NCBI GenBank assembly: GCA_037127475.1
Contig: CM073759.1
Location: forward strand, 154,724,043 to 154,788,042
Source of the DNA: Arma custos
Lineage: Eukaryota; Arthropoda; Insecta; Hemiptera; Pentatomidae
Direction of reading: 5' to 3'
DNA length: 64,000 bases
In this document: positions 10,091-22,399 of the stretch, in pieces
Numbering within the stretch: position 1 is the first letter of the stretch
How the letters are laid out: each line of letters begins with the position of its first letter
Program-made: the position numbers and the translations under genes
The notes under the pieces: generated by a model
Database searches by the model: none
The model's input: the letters and a program-made list of their open reading frames with translations, nothing else
Told to the model about the DNA's origin: nothing

Positions 10091-11760
10091 ATGTTCAACA
10101 TGCAAGTAGACAATTCGGGTAGTGAAGTGTCGGAGGCAGAGACTCCATTTTCAGAAATAAACGAGACCGATTCGCAATATTTAAAACGACGGACTCTCCA
10201 AAAACGTCAGAGAAAGGCTGCCCCTGGCTCAGCGGGCAACTCACCCAACTCAAAAAAAAATAAATCGGCTGGGTCAAAAAAGTCAGTGACCAAAAACAAC
10301 ACACCACCGGAGCCTCCCATAACCCGCAGCAAAACTACTGCAGTCAATTCAAACAAATCTCCAATCGCCTCATCTTCCAGCAACCCTGGAACTACAGAAA
10401 GCAATCGTGACGAAAACCAAGAACACCGAGGGTTCATTGACCCTAACCCTTCTCTTATTTTTGTCACGAAGATAACAAATTTTTATGAATTTGCTCAAGA
10501 AATATCTGAACTCATAGGACAAACTAATTTTAAATGCTTTTCTATAGTAAAAGACATTAAAATAAATACATCGAACAAGGAATCCTATAAAAAATTAATT
10601 AACCATCTTACAATGAAGAACTATGATTTTCACTGTTACCAATTACAATAGGATAAATCGTATCGAGTCGTTTTAAGAGGACTGCACTATTCAACGCCCA
10701 CAACAGCAATCAAAAGTGACCTCGAAGAAATAGGTCACAAAGTAAGAAATATTTCGCCAGTGTTGCATCCCACCGAAAAGTACCCCCTTCCATTGTTTTT
10801 CGTTGAACTTGAACCAGCCCGAAATAACCCAGAAATATTTCAAGTTTTAAGACTTGATTACTCAACAGTAAAATTTGAAGAACCTAGGCATAAAAATGCT
10901 GTAGTTCAGTGTACTAACTGTCAAGCCTTAGGCCACACCAAGACGTATTGCCATCATCAAGCTATGTGCGTCAAATGCGCTGGACAACACTCATCTGACA
11001 CTTGTCAGAAATCAAGAAACAAGCCTGCTAAATGTGCTCTTTGTGGTGAGGATCACCCAGCGAACTATAGAGGCTGTTCAGTTCATAAGAACTTTCAACG
11101 CCTTAGAACCTAGAATTATCAACTAAAAAGTCAAGAGAAGATCACAATCCAGGCCTTCTGAAGTTGACAATACTGCCACCTTTCCTGAATTGCCTAGACC
11201 TGCCGTATTACAACCGTATATAACCGTAAACCCCACAGATAGACTTCCGGACAACAGAACTAGGGGAACATCAAGAATTCAGAAGCAGCCTCGAGCTCAG
11301 ACGCCTCAAACCTCCCAAACCAAATCTCAGAATTCCTTTACCAAATCCCAGACGTCCCAATCCAAGCCTCGGGAACCCCTTTTCCAAGCCTAAGACAGCC
11401 AATCCCTATCATCTACCTCCACGTCAACAAATTCCTCCCCACCATACACCCTTACGGGTCAAATTACCTCCTCAACAACAAAATCCTCTCCCTTCCAACC
11501 ACAGCATTCAAACGAATTCTGTAGTTCATCAAACATTGAATGAAAATCCAGCACCTCGGGTACAACCCCCAGTCAACCCTCCTTTGCCCATTAATTATCC
11601 CTATCAAACTCAAGGCTCATATCCATTCCATGTCCAAAATCTTATCGACATAAATTCTATCCTATCATCCTTCCTCAAAGACCTTCAAGAGACTATCAAG
11701 CCTCTCATCAACCTACTCACGAGAATCTTTAGCGAAGTCCCTCTTAATTACCCACGATGA
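10091..11760 (+). pseudogene. Jockey ORF1 (gag-like nucleic-acid-binding protein), copy 1, broken
   Basis: The first 186 aa start MFNMQVDNSGSEVSEAETPF and contain a Ser/Asn/Lys-rich disordered part, then the start of a jockey gag region (FVTKITNFYEFAQEI). After a stop at 10649-10651 (caa in copy 2, tag here) the frame continues into the pre-C2HC region (VVLRGLHYSTPTTAIKSDL) and three zinc knuckles: CTNCQALGHTKTYC, CVKCAGQHSSDTC and CALCGEDHPANYRGC. A second stop (11111-11113) and frameshifts break the Pro/Gln-rich tail. The last segment, 11536-11760, ends in a tga that overlaps the ORF2 atg as ATGA. In the family, ORF1 binds element RNA. Confidence 0.85.
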
Positions 11761-14331
11761 GCATAAAGCCCTTAGCTATCGTTCTGTGGAACGCTAATGG
11801 ACTGCTTAATCACCGTGATGAACTTGACATATTTCTACACGACGACCAAATAGATATTGCTTTACTTACTGAAACACATTTCACTCATCGCGCACATTTC
11901 TACATACGGGACTACATCACTTACAGATCAGACCACCCAGATAACACTTCACATGCCGGATCTTGTATTCTCATTCACAAAAACTTATCTCATTCCCTTA
12001 TTCCTTCCATTCCAACTGATGCTATCCAATCAACCTCAGTCACCATACCAACTCGTCCTTTCCATATCACATTTTCAGCTGTATACTGTCCTCCTGGAAT
12101 TATTGTTTCCTATAATCTTCTTGAATCCTTATTCCAATCTCTTGGTTCACGCTTCATTGCTGGAGGTGACTACAACGCTAAACACCAACGATGGGGTTGT
12201 CGAACATCCAACTCCCGAGGAAATATCCTGTCTGCTGTAACATCCAAAAAGAGTTATTCCATTCTGGCGCCAAACAACCCCACCTATTGGCCTACATCTA
12301 CCAAAAAACGTCCCGATATCCTTGACATATTTATCACATCTCAAATTTCCCCCGCACAAGTCAATATTGAATCCTTGGACGACCTTTCATCAGATCATAG
12401 TCCAGTCTTCCTTTTCTTGCACTCAAGTTTCGCTCCCAAGCCTTCCCCTCCCACTTTGATTACAGGACGTGTTAACTGGGACGATTTTTGTTATGACTTG
12501 GAGGACAAACTGGACTTAAAAATTTCACTAAAGACAAAGCAATGCATTGATACAGCCATAGAAAAACTTACAACATCAATCAGAAACAGTATACATGACA
12601 ATATCTCAAATCACACAAATAATAACCATCAACAGACTGATTTGCCACAGCATATTCGTATCTTATTAAGAGAAAAACGCAGAGCAAGATCGAAGTGGCA
12701 TAGAACTCGATATCCAGCAGATAAAACTATCTATACAAAATTAACTAACAAACTAAAAGCAGAAATCAAGAAGTTCAAAATTCAAAATTTAATTACCTGG
12801 ACTGAAAATCTTACAACCACCGACAAAACATTATGGATGACTACCAAAAAACTCCTAAAGTTCAAATAATTCAATCATCCACTCCTTACTGAATCAAATA
12901 ACTGGACAAGATCTGACGGAGAAAAATCACAGTTATTTGGCCAATACCTTTCCGAAATCTTTCATCCACATCCTGATATCATTAACCCAACTCAAATTGA
13001 ATATATAAAAGAAGCGTTATAATATATAAATGTTCCCCTCCAAATGTCCCTTCCACCCAAAGCATTCCATCCTTCAGAAATATCCAACATTATTCACAGA
13101 TTACCTTCCCGCAAAGCTCCTGGGCACGACCTCATCACAATTCATATCTTAAAACACCTACCTAGAAAAGCCATTCTATTCCTTACCTATATATATAAGG
13201 CTGTACTCCGCTCCACATATTTTCCTGACCTCTGGAAATTCTCCATAGTAAAAATGATACCCAAACCTAAAAAAAACCCAGAATACCTATCCTCGTACCG
13301 ACCTATCTCTCTTTTATCTTGCATGGGTAAAATCCTAGAAAAACTCATCCTTAAACGATTGTACCCTATCCTTGATGCAAATCACATAATACCAGATCAC
13401 CAGTTTGGATTCCGAGCATCACACTCCACCATTCAGCCGTAAATTCCTACCCCCTACATACTTTCTCATCCTTCAATCCTATCTCACAAATAGAACTTTC
13501 CAAGTAAACCATAATAATTTCTATTCATCCCTCTTTTCCCAATCTGTTGGTGTTCCTCAAGGTAGTATCCTTGGCCCAATCCTTTATACAGTTTATACTG
13601 CTGACATCCCAACTCATCCTAATACTATCCTTACCACGTATGCTGATGATACATGTGTATTATCAATCAACACCAATCCAGTTATTGCATCCCAAAGCCT
13701 CCAATCCTATATCACTGATCTTGAAGAATGGTGTCAAAACTGGAGAATTAAAATAAATTCTCAAAAATCGCATCAAATCACTTTTACCTTACGTCGTAAA
13801 CCAATGACTTCCTGCCTTACAGTATCCTTTAATAATATCCCACTGGTGCCTGTAGAACAGATCCGATACTTAGGGTTGCACCTCGACAAACGATTTGCAC
13901 CTCATACAAGACTGAAAAGACAAGAAACCGCTCGACGTTTCAGGCTACTTCAATACTTACTAGACAAACGCTCTAAGCTCCCAATTAACTCCAAAAGACT
14001 CATCTTCATGACCATCATACGACCTATTTGGACTTACGGAGTAGAGCTATGGGGCTCCACTAAGCCATCGAATTCCTCTCGTATCCAATCCCTACAATCC
14101 AAAATCCTTCGTAAAATCCTCAATGCACCTTATTTTGTTAAGAATAAAGTCATCCATAACGACCTTAATGTCCCTTTTGTTGCTGATTTGGCCCGAACCC
14201 GGTATCTATCCTTTCATAGCAAACTTCATTCCCACTCAAACCCTCTAGTTTCAAACCTAGCTTCCTCTTCAATTCCCGATAATCCTCCGAGGCGTCTGAA
14301 AAGAAGATGGCCACGTGACCTTCTTATTTGA
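11757..14331 (+). pseudogene. Jockey ORF2 (endonuclease and reverse transcriptase), copy 1, broken
   Basis: The endonuclease spans roughly the first 230 aa: VLWNANGL, LLTETHF, GGDYNAKHQRWG and SDHSPV are the expected catalytic blocks. A stop replaces Glu at 12867-12869 (gaa in copy 2), and another stop follows near 13020. RT blocks then read GHDLITIHILKHLP, YRPISLLSCMGKILEK and DHQFGFRASHST. A 124-bp deletion at about 13436 removes RT motif A, with its first catalytic Asp, and shifts the frame. The second frame (13405-14331) carries GVPQGSILGP, YADD (13639-13650) and the C-terminal domain. No active enzyme can come from this copy. Confidence 0.88.
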
Positions 14332-14477
14332 ACTTTGATTTGAGTACTACCAGTGGGTAGTTTCTCTACTTTTCATTCTCATGTCATTATGTAACACGCA
14401 TTCTATTTACTTGTTGTATAATTGTAATACAGTTGTAAACATCAATAAATAAATTTAAAAAAATAATAAATAAAAAA

Positions 14478-14490
14478 AATAATCACATTT
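14478..14490. repeat. Target-site duplication, right copy
   Basis: Exact repeat of 9550-9562 (aataatcacattt) immediately after the A-rich tail of the jockey element. Confidence 0.85.
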
Positions 14491-14984
14491 TGGTTGAATT
14501 TGATCGGCGACGATAGAAGGTTTCTTAATGGTGTTAGTATATACTAATTACTAAGCCCAGCTACTTAGTAGCTCATCTCCTTCTTTGGGATGCTGACATA
14601 TCAAATATATATTCTGGATGCGCACTCTAAAATTTCATGTTCTGTTATCTCATGTATTATTATTTTAGAATACCTTAAGACTTTGTTCATCCTTGTTAAA
14701 CGTATATAATTGATTAGATAAATTCGAGTAAATTATGCTCTACCACATTGACATCTTATCTTTTCTTTATTTTTTATCATTACAAAAAGAATGTTAGATG
14801 TGAATTTAAATGGCGATGCGATAAATCTATCTCAAATCTTACTTCCATAATCAGAGTTTACAAATAGATAAACAGGATCGAATCTATGATAAACAGCCAA
14901 TGGAAAGCTGGTTTGTTTTGTATCAACGGCATGGCTGTTATGATTCTTAATGAAATTTCTTTGATACTTTGAAGGTTTGTAGAA
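14491..14984. other. No gene seen
   Basis: AT-rich flank of the jockey insertion without coding or repeat signals that I recognise. Confidence 0.4.
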
Positions 14985-15240
14985 AGGCGAGGAGCGATAG
15001 ACTGATGATGAGCCGGACCATAGGTTTTTTGACCGCCCGCCCGAGCCCTGTACGCTATTGAAATAAGTTTCTCCTCCGGAGCTGATGAGGCAGCCCAACC
15101 TAAATACGCCTAATGAAGCTGTTGTGATGACTGTCACATCCTCGAGGAACTGCTACCGTCACACCTCACGCCAACACACTTTCCAAACAGCTTCGATAGC
15201 ACCTCTCAACTGCACCACCTTCCAGAATTAGTCGATTAAG
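14985..15240. promoter_or_regulatory. GC-rich non-coding island
   Basis: GC-richer DNA than its flanks, free of element motifs. Part of the series of similar islands in this window. The 101-aa minus-strand frame at 14832-15137 overlaps it but has no recognisable domain. Confidence 0.25.
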
Positions 15241-15559
15241 TGTAGCTCACGATAGTCATCTTAAAATTGATTAAAAAAACAAAGAAACTCCAGCTTCTAA
15301 TAAATGGCTAACTTTAATTAGGGTGATGCCTGCCAAATCATCAGCTTGCACATTCGTTGGCTCAGAAACTGTAGAGTCACCTACCATAGATGATTCATAC
15401 ACAATATCATGAGACCATACCACGAATCGCTAGAAATTAATTGGATGGCAATTATATGTCGCAGTTAAATAGTTAATGGAATTAGTTACTATTTATTCAT
15501 GATTAAGTTAATAATACACAGGATACTATAAGGGAAATCCCCCCAAGAAAGCCTTCTTC

Positions 15560-16300
15560 TTTTACTTCCTAATATGCCATTTCTAGCGTCGAGGAGCCGC
15601 CACCCAATGCAGCCATGCCTCTCGGTCCCTACTCAGCTGCCTCATTTCCTGGAGGGTTTTGCCTCTCTACCCTCTGATACGCTGAATGTATTCCTGATAG
15701 CGAACTCTAGACGTTTTCTTGTTCCTTTCTTGATATCACTAAGAATTTGTCTTTCTTGCTATTGATTGCCACTCCTTTGAGTGTATGCTCCTCCTCCCAT
15801 TCCGCCAGGGCTTGCTGTAGCTTATCTTTTTAGTCTGCAATCAATACTATAGCATCGGCATAAAATAAGCTTTGAAACATAACATTTCTTTAATTCCATT
15901 TGCCAATGACCGTACTTGCAGTACGGCTTATACAAATTTCATGAGTTTCTTTCATAATTAATATAAATAGAAGAGAACATAAGCTTCACACTTCTTTTTG
16001 CTGCCTAGTATGCTGATTTAATCGCAGTGATAAGATCATTTGGCACATTTTTAGCAACCAAAGCATCCCATATTATTTATAGTCGAATGCTGCTTTTATA
16101 TCAATAAATGCCGTGTATGTATTTGTATTCCTGTCCAATTTTTTCTTTGCAATGCTTCGTAATATGAAAATGTCGTTTTGAGTCTGCCTCCCCGGATGAA
16201 ATCCTGCTTTTTCGTTCTCAATTTGATTCTCGATTGCGAGCCTTCGTTTCCTTTCTAAGATTGAAGTGAAAAGTTTGTAGGCCACCGAAAGCAAGTTTAT
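15560..16300 (-). pseudogene. LINE reverse transcriptase remnant, minus strand
   Basis: Minus-strand frame 16294-16073 reads SVAYKLFTSILERKRR, NEKAGFHPGRQTQNDIF and YTAFIDIKAAFD, i.e. RT block 2, the GF-PGR block and motif A with its catalytic Asp. Downstream on the same strand follow a broken motif B-C region (FMPMLxYxLQTKK, resembling F-A-D-D-I-V-L-I-A-D) and a C-terminal Trp-rich end near 15600. Broken by stops; probably one element with the pieces at 17414-17815 and 18085-18330. Confidence 0.65.
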
Positions 16301-16679
16301 AGAGCTATTATAGATCAGTTGACAAGTGAAGGGTGCTAGAGAAAAACCAACATAGTCAGAAAAGTGTGTTTCTAAGGAAATTAAAAATACAGATTTGAAA
16401 CCTTATATTGTAAAAAATACTGAACCGATGTAGTTCATAAATATTTTATTGAAAAGCCTATTTACTTATTACATTTAATTTTTTAATATATATTCTCAAT
16501 TTATTTTTTTAATATTATTTATTTGGTAGTTTTATAAAAGAAAGGGTCGTGAATGTGTTGGTTTTTCCCTTGAACTTCATCACGCTACATAAGCAATCTT
16601 TGAAGGCTTTGAAAAACGTCTTATCACTATTTTTAATACAACACTCTAATTAGAAAATAGATATTGAATGATAATAATT

Positions 16680-16868
16680 GACCTTGATAATATGAGGAAG
16701 AAAGTTTCTGTATACTGTATACTGAGTATGTGAAATAAGTTTGTGCAGGACGTATGAAGCCCCCCACCACGCGAAAGCCCTGAAGAAACGTTGGCAACTT
16801 AATAAACATTTCTCCAATTCTAAGAGAAATTCATTGACCTCTACCCGGACCACTTTCTTCCACATAGA
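16680..16868 (+). mobile_element. Remnant of a hammerhead-bearing foldback element
   Basis: The end tctccaattctaagagaaat through ccggaccactttcttccacata matches the right arm of the 60591-61647 element. At the left, an inverted atatgaggaagaaag plus the flank ttgaccttgataatat match the outer end of the same arm. The internal motif at 16776-16795 has lost its stem II. The element inserted into, or adjoins, the minus-strand LINE. Confidence 0.6.
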
Positions 16869-17413
16869 AAATACAGTTTTAAGGATAAAAGCCAGAAACT
16901 AAAAAAACATAAAGTAACATAACGTGAACATGAATTTTGTACTTCAGGGATCGCCTTCAACTGCAGAATCCGATGGCACAGCGATGCCTTCAGTAGCTAC
17001 AAGGTTGGTGTAGTACTCCTTTGAGCCTTCTTTTTCACAGTACTTCAACAGAATTTTAAGTCCGCATATTTCTCACGTGGCAGACGAAGAGGACCGTGTG
17101 ACTGCTCAGGTTCTTCTAGTACTGGTGGTGAGTGTAGATTCTCTTTCCGTCTTTTTTGTGTTTGTTTTTGGATTTTCTGCTGTCAACTTCACCGCTGCAG
17201 AAAAAAATAATCCATTGTATGAACTTCTGTAGTCTATAGTTTGTGTTTTTGATACATTCATCCTCATCTGTTTTACAAGTTTCACTGCAAAAGGAAAAGT
17301 TTTCTTGTACAACTTTCCAGACAGAAATTCTCCCCATTTTCTGAACATAGATTTTTTACAAGATCTAGGCGAAGAGGCGAAGGCTTGACTCGAGCTCCTT
17401 CAATCACTTCCCT

Positions 17414-17815
17414 CTAATCATCAGGAGTTTCAGCATTGGCTGTTTTTGGGATGGGTGTCATGTTTTTATATGTTTCCATCTTGATCCTCATTATGATCAA
17501 CCTAACCCTCTTTAATGATTCAACCTGATCCTCCGCAATGACTTCTAGAATATTATTTCCTACCAGATGTTTTCCTAGGTTAGTAGGTTCTCCACCAGAG
17601 AAGTGCATCTGATACAACTGCCTCAATGGTTCCAATATATTCTCTTCTTTAGTAATTACATTGCCGCTTGAGCCTTTGACATTTTCCACCCGTTTACTAC
17701 TTTTTCTTACAGAAATTCTTAATGCTTTCATGGTGGTCTTCGTCCAGGCTTTTTCCAAACCTCTCCCACGCCACTTTTTTAGCTTGATGGGCAACTCCTT
17801 TTCAATGATTTCTGG
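17414..17815 (-). pseudogene. LINE linker and RT-start fragment, minus strand
   Basis: The 126-aa frame (17794-17414) contains RKSSKRVENVKGSSGNVITK and EENILEPLRQLYQMHFSGGE, the pattern of the linker before RT in LINEs (KVKGSDGNVITKEENILERW-type). It ends in the region that normally opens the RT domain. It has the correct order relative to the pieces at 18.2 and 16.2 kb. Confidence 0.6.
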
Positions 17816-18084
17816 CTAGGCGATATTGACTTAATTTTTTTAAATATAAATTTTTAATATTGATTTTTTTTTTAAATGTATTTATCTTCATAAATTGCAC
17901 GGTAATATATATGTGCTTAGTTTATTTGGTTTGTATTTTCTTTTTTTTCTTGTATATAAAAAAAAAAGAAAGGGAGTAGAAAAAATTAAGAACTGTACTG
18001 CAGTTTTTAAGTATGCATTTAAAACAAACAAATTGTAATGTACAGTATGTCCGATATGGATTGATCAGTATGCTGTGTATTACG
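17816..18084. other. AT-rich spacer inside a decayed LINE
   Basis: Poly-T and poly-A tracts and no reading frame. It separates two fragments of what seems to be one minus-strand LINE. Confidence 0.35.
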
Positions 18085-18330
18085 GCAATCCAATATAGTT
18101 GGACAGCTCTGCTGAAATTAAAGCATTTCTCTCTCTTCTAGAGTTTAATACTGAAGATATGCTTTCCAAGTTTTCTTCTTTAATTGAACAACACGGCGCA
18201 CTTCCTCAATCCACAATTCTGTGCGCTTTTGTCTACATGAAATATTGCGCAAGCCACAAACTTCTCTTGCTGTTTCCAGAATAAACAGCACTGCTGCTGG
18301 AGTGGCATCATGCAAGATTCCCAAGAAAGC
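18085..18330 (-). pseudogene. LINE linker fragment, minus strand
   Basis: Translated on the minus strand with one frame correction in mind it reads ETAREVCGLRNISC, RKRTELWIEEVRRVVQLKKK and TWKAYLQY. This is the signature linker that follows the endonuclease in RTE-like elements (VCG...WWNEEV...AVREKK). The + strand 61-aa frame in the same place is a shadow. Confidence 0.55.
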
Positions 18331-18849
18331 CTTTAGTCTCTAAAATACTGGGGAAATAACAACCAATCAACGTTTCTCCAATTCAAGCATCATCGGGATG
18401 AACACCAAAAGAAAGTCACATAAAAGAAGACAAAGTGCAGCACATTTCACACCACCAGTCCAAACTGGTCCATCCAATGGAGCAACCTTACTCCAAGACG
18501 CTCCTCTTTAAACATAAACGATTTTCTTTTGGTAAGTGGGATGAGGATTCCTGAATTAGTGCAGCGTTGGAGTTTTCGCTCACTTTTATTGATTTAATAA
18601 TACTTATAGTATAAAAATTATCTGAATATTTAGCATCGGTTAGATTCCATCAGTTTTGGAGGTTTTGATGTGCAAAATGAAAAATGTCCTTATACTTGAA
18701 CAATAAAGAGTTTAAATGGTTTATTGAAAATAATCTCCCAACTAGTTCAAAGCAATAATCTATCATTCACTATGTAGCAATGACTAAATATTACAAACTA
18801 TGCTACGCTTTACTCTCTCCTCATCTACAATGTATTAGAATATATAAGT

Positions 18850-19526
18850 CGAAATATTTATGCATATAAAAGAAGAAGGCGTTATTATCAATGCTCTATC
18901 CTATCGTAAATAGAAAATATAAATTAAAACCAGAGATAACAATTCTCATTTATAAAACAGTCCTATGGCCATTACTGATGTACGGCTGTGAAGTCTGGGG
19001 AGCAGCATCCTTTACAAAAAGAAAAAGATTGCAAACTTTTCAAAACAAGGTCCTAAGATGAATGCCCCCTGGTTCATCAGAAACATCAACTGCACCATGA
19101 ACTACAAATAGAAACAATAGACGACCACATAAAAAAAAAGATTCAGAAAATTTCATACCCAACTACCAGCAGTTAAAGGAGCAATAAATTACAACGTAGG
19201 AAAGCAGGCATTATCTCGAAGACTAAAGCCCAGGTTATTGCAAGACATCTAATTATAAGCTGTATAAATATGTATTCTAGTGACATTACTACCTTAAATT
19301 TTTTAACAGCTACTTTATATATGTATATTTTTTTTATATGACACAATTCACTGTTATTTACAATTAACCAATAGTTATAACGATGTATTTAGTTAGGGGT
19401 GTCTATTGTACGGACTATAACCCCCCCATAATCAATTGCTATAAACAATAAATAATCAATATTATAACAACCATGTAAAGGCCCACCAGGCCGATCTAGT
19501 ATAAAAAAAATATATTATTATTATTA
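18850..19526 (+). mobile_element. 3' fragment of another jockey-clade LINE
   Basis: Translation gives LYPIVNRKYKLKPEITILIY, KTVLWPLLMYGCEVWGAAS and KRLQTFQNKVLR, the C-terminal thumb region of jockey-type RTs. It continues with broken frames into a non-coding 3' region that ends in an A-rich stretch and tattattattattaa. It is not the same family as the two full-length copies. Confidence 0.6.
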
Positions 19527-19889
19527 AGAAGGTATTGTTGAGGAAGTTTACATTGCTGAGCACAATAAAACAATGTCATACTATCCAATGGTATTTTAGA
19601 TTATAAACACAATTTCTAAACACATTTGTTAACTGTAGTAGAAACCATTGATGTTTTAAAGATCTGCCACTGATGTCGAACCGTACTCCATAGTGCCTTC
19701 AATATTAGTGTAGATCCGTTGTTATAGGAAGCGACATGGCTTCTTATTTTTCTATAAAATCTCAAAAAGTAAAAATGTTTGATGATATATGACATTTGAT
19801 TTTTAATTTTATTCATTGAAATAATAAGTGATTTTTATCATTTATTATAATAATGTTAAGAAGGGAGAAGTGTATCTTAGTGAATATAG

Positions 19890-20142
19890 CGTAGAGCTAT
19901 ATTCCGGATTCAAATCAGATAATTTATATCAGTGGCAGATAATTTATTTCATCTCTTAACAGCCGTGGTCGGACAGAGGTTCACATCCTACTAGACCCTC
20001 CTGGGGTACGCCCAGCTTCACTTAAGTGGGGAATAAACCTGGCGCTTGAGCGTGATCTGGGACAAATCACCTTCCTGCACGAAGTCCTAGAAAGGATCTC
20101 TACCATCTCAACCAAGCACTGTAGTGGTGGTACAGGATACTG
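19890..20142 (+). repeat. tRNA-derived SINE, body copy
   Basis: It has a damaged tRNA-like head (ggattcaaatcagat) and the conserved body cttgagcgtgatctgggaca, aatcaccttcctgcac. It ends near gtagtggtggtacagg. The same body occurs at 37611-37860, more loosely at 35385-35530 and 49872-50112, and on the minus strand at 63000-63185. Confidence 0.6.
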
Positions 20143-20239
20143 AGAGAGGGTGAATGGCTATTTTGAAGCTTAAGACTGAGATCATGTATACGAAGAAGAG
20201 TTTTGAGAACGAGCGCTAATAAGAGAGCGGATGACTTAA

Positions 20240-20490
20240 CGAAAGACGAAGACCGTCTTGATTACCGATTCCCTAATATATTCATCGAAGGTGTGAGCGC
20301 TAATGGTCGAGGAGGAAAACTCATAAGTTTCACTCTGAGTGAGCCCGCTGATTGATTGAGCCGGTGGATAGAGTGATTACCACCGCCTTTGTAGTCTACC
20401 GCTACCGACCACCGGCTGCGCATTACCGCTCTGTCGTCCTCGCTGTGGTCCGATCGTCCCGTACCTGGATTAAATCCCATCCCTGTAACG
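20240..20490. promoter_or_regulatory. GC-rich non-coding island
   Basis: A GC-rich stretch with no protein motif in either of the overlapping frames. Part of the series of repeat-poor islands. A regulatory role is inferred. Confidence 0.3.
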
Positions 20491-20744
20491 TAATAACGAC
20501 TTTAATTATAGTAGTAATTAATATCATTCGTTTTATTCGGGCTGCCATTCGGGTTGATCAATTACCAACGTGCATTAAATTCCACTGTCACACGGTGCAT
20601 TATAAATAATTCCCTGCTTTCATGCTTGTTTTTATAAGTCTTTTCTTCTGAAAAGTGCATTTTTTATTATTTCTAAAATTCATAGTGGAATTAGTGCACT
20701 TCATTACAGTTTGTAATGATCTGTTATTAATCCTTCCATTTTTT

Positions 20745-21180
20745 AAGATATTTACTATCAATACGATTGAAAGAACATTGCTTAGTAAACCATCAAATAT
20801 TACCATGAAAATTTGTTGCGATTTGCATGTAATTATTGTTGTGTAATGGGGAAAGGATGTTGTAACGAACTGATTATTCGCCTATACTATGCTGGATTAA
20901 GAAATCTTCGGCTGGTGCCATAGTACTAATTCAAAAATAATTCCTTTCCCTTTTATACCTAGATGTGAAACCATCACATCCATATCGCACTGCAGGAATA
21001 TTAACATAATGCACCAAAAACCAGCTGCATAACCTATTCTTTCACTCGACAACGCAAGACCTCATGATTCAGTACAGACAGTAAAGAAAATTAAGGAGCT
21101 GGATTACGAAGTTCTCCCATAACTACAATATTCGCCAGATTTATCTTTAACGATTTCAGTCTGTTCAAGAGAACAGGCAG
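20745..21180 (+). mobile_element. Mariner-like transposon fragment (cecropia/Hsmar1-like)
   Basis: Around 21050-21150 one frame reads DNARPHDSVQTVKKIKELDY, then EVLP, a stop, LQYSPDLSL. This is the second catalytic Asp region and the Y-S-P-D-L block of mariner transposases. The third Asp block is degraded (SLTISV). The remainder upstream is non-coding. It matches the interrupted copy at 3066-3130 plus 5310-5660, so it shows what that site looked like without the LINE. Confidence 0.6.
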
Positions 21181-21368
21181 AAGATCATATCTATCTAACT
21201 AGAATATCTTTTGGTTTTTAAGCATGCCTTTTTTTAGGCATTGTAATGCTCAGAAAATTTTTAATCTATAGGACTCTTTCGACCGATCTCTTCTAGGCGC
21301 CTTTATCGTGCCAGCAACAAATCTACCTTTAAATCAAAAATAAATAAATGTATATCGAAAATCACTAT

Positions 21369-21371
<3 letters not shown>

Positions 21372-21430
<59 letters not shown>
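21372..21430. repeat. (TA)n microsatellite
   Basis: Nearly uninterrupted TA dinucleotides. The Ile/Tyr frames on both strands are artefacts. Confidence 0.95.
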
Positions 21431-21433
<3 letters not shown>

Positions 21434-21754
21434 CTTACATTTCCAATTTTTTTTCCACGGAACGGCCTTGGAGACAACGGGAATATCGAAACTTTCACTT
21501 CATTCTCTCCTTCCTTCTTTCTTCTCACCTTTTCCTCATTCTTTCCGAAAGTTCTTTCATTTGTTCATCGGTCCGACCTGAATAATTATTTATGTCGAAT
21601 ATTAAAATGTAAACGTGGACATTTTTTCCACATCCATGTTTATATAAATGTGTAGTCGTTAAAACAATTCAAAAATTTTAAATTTTAAATCCGTTGTATT
21701 GCTGCCATCATATTATTTCTCCAGGCACAACAGGGTCCATTCGTAGCTGTTAAT

Positions 21755-21842
21755 ACATTAAATAATTTGTCTGCCACAGCCGAATTTGAACCTGGGAACT
21801 TCAGTACAGCTACTCAGCGCTCTACTCTAATGAATTGCCCTT
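21755..21842 (-). repeat. tRNA-like SINE head, minus strand
   Basis: Read on the minus strand: tagagcgctgagtagctgta, then the B-box-like aggttcaaattcggctg, then gtggcagacaaattatttaa. The same layout and junction occur at 49872-49960 on the + strand. Confidence 0.55.
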
Positions 21843-22079
21843 TTTCCATTACTTAATTTAATGCTTTTAAAATATATATTTTAAAATGGATTGAGTTACT
21901 CAGAAACTCCCTAAATAAAAATCAGCATATCAGACCTGTTGTTGGCGATACTAATGGTGGATAAGATGGCCAAGATCTTTAATGACTTATTTTAGCTGGA
22001 AATGGATTGGCTGTACTGCTAATTGTATCAAAATTTTAATCGTGCACAGTTTGACGCTTGATTGGATACATCTTAAGTC

Positions 22080-22390
22080 CTCGTTAGGTCTTGGACGCGA
22101 TTAGACACACCCAGGATGACGAGAATCCTCCATAGGCAGACTAGCCCGCGGCAGTAGCCAGCCGGACGTCTTTATCCCGCTAATAGCGAAAGGATAGGCG
22201 GCGTGGAGGAACACAAAGAGCTGGAAGAGGAGGACAAATGTGTTAATCAGAGGTGTTTGTGCGGGCTGATTGGGATTCCTGCCGGGAGTAGAGCATCCAT
22301 CACCCGGCCTCATCACTCCCCGGCCCTTTCTTGCGCCCGCCGCCTCTGACAAATAGCCCATGCCCTTCCACGGATCAGTTTAATTTGTCC
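22080..22390. promoter_or_regulatory. GC-rich non-coding island
   Basis: One of the most GC-rich segments of the window. The 86-aa minus-strand frame in it (22361-22101) has no known domain and looks like a product of composition. Candidate regulatory DNA, by inference. Confidence 0.35.
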
Positions 22391-22399
22391 CACTCTCCA

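Larger units (their letters stand above)
9563..14477 (+). mobile_element. Jockey-clade non-LTR retrotransposon, copy 1
   Basis: A near full-length element of about 4.9 kb with a 5' UTR, ORF1 (gag with zinc knuckles), ORF2 (endonuclease plus RT) and an A-rich 3' end. It is flanked by a perfect 13-bp target-site duplication, so both ends are fixed and the insertion is fairly recent. Several nonsense changes and a 124-bp deletion in RT make it non-autonomous. The same element occurs at 40820-45773, and the two are nearly identical along most of their length. Confidence 0.92.

Noticed and set aside
17106..17348. 73- and 80-aa overlapping minus-strand frames as LINE protein
   Set aside because: No LINE motif could be found; two frames of the same DNA are open, which suggests chance.
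22101..22361. 86-aa minus-strand frame in a GC-rich island
   Set aside because: No domain, no start context, and the composition alone explains an open frame.
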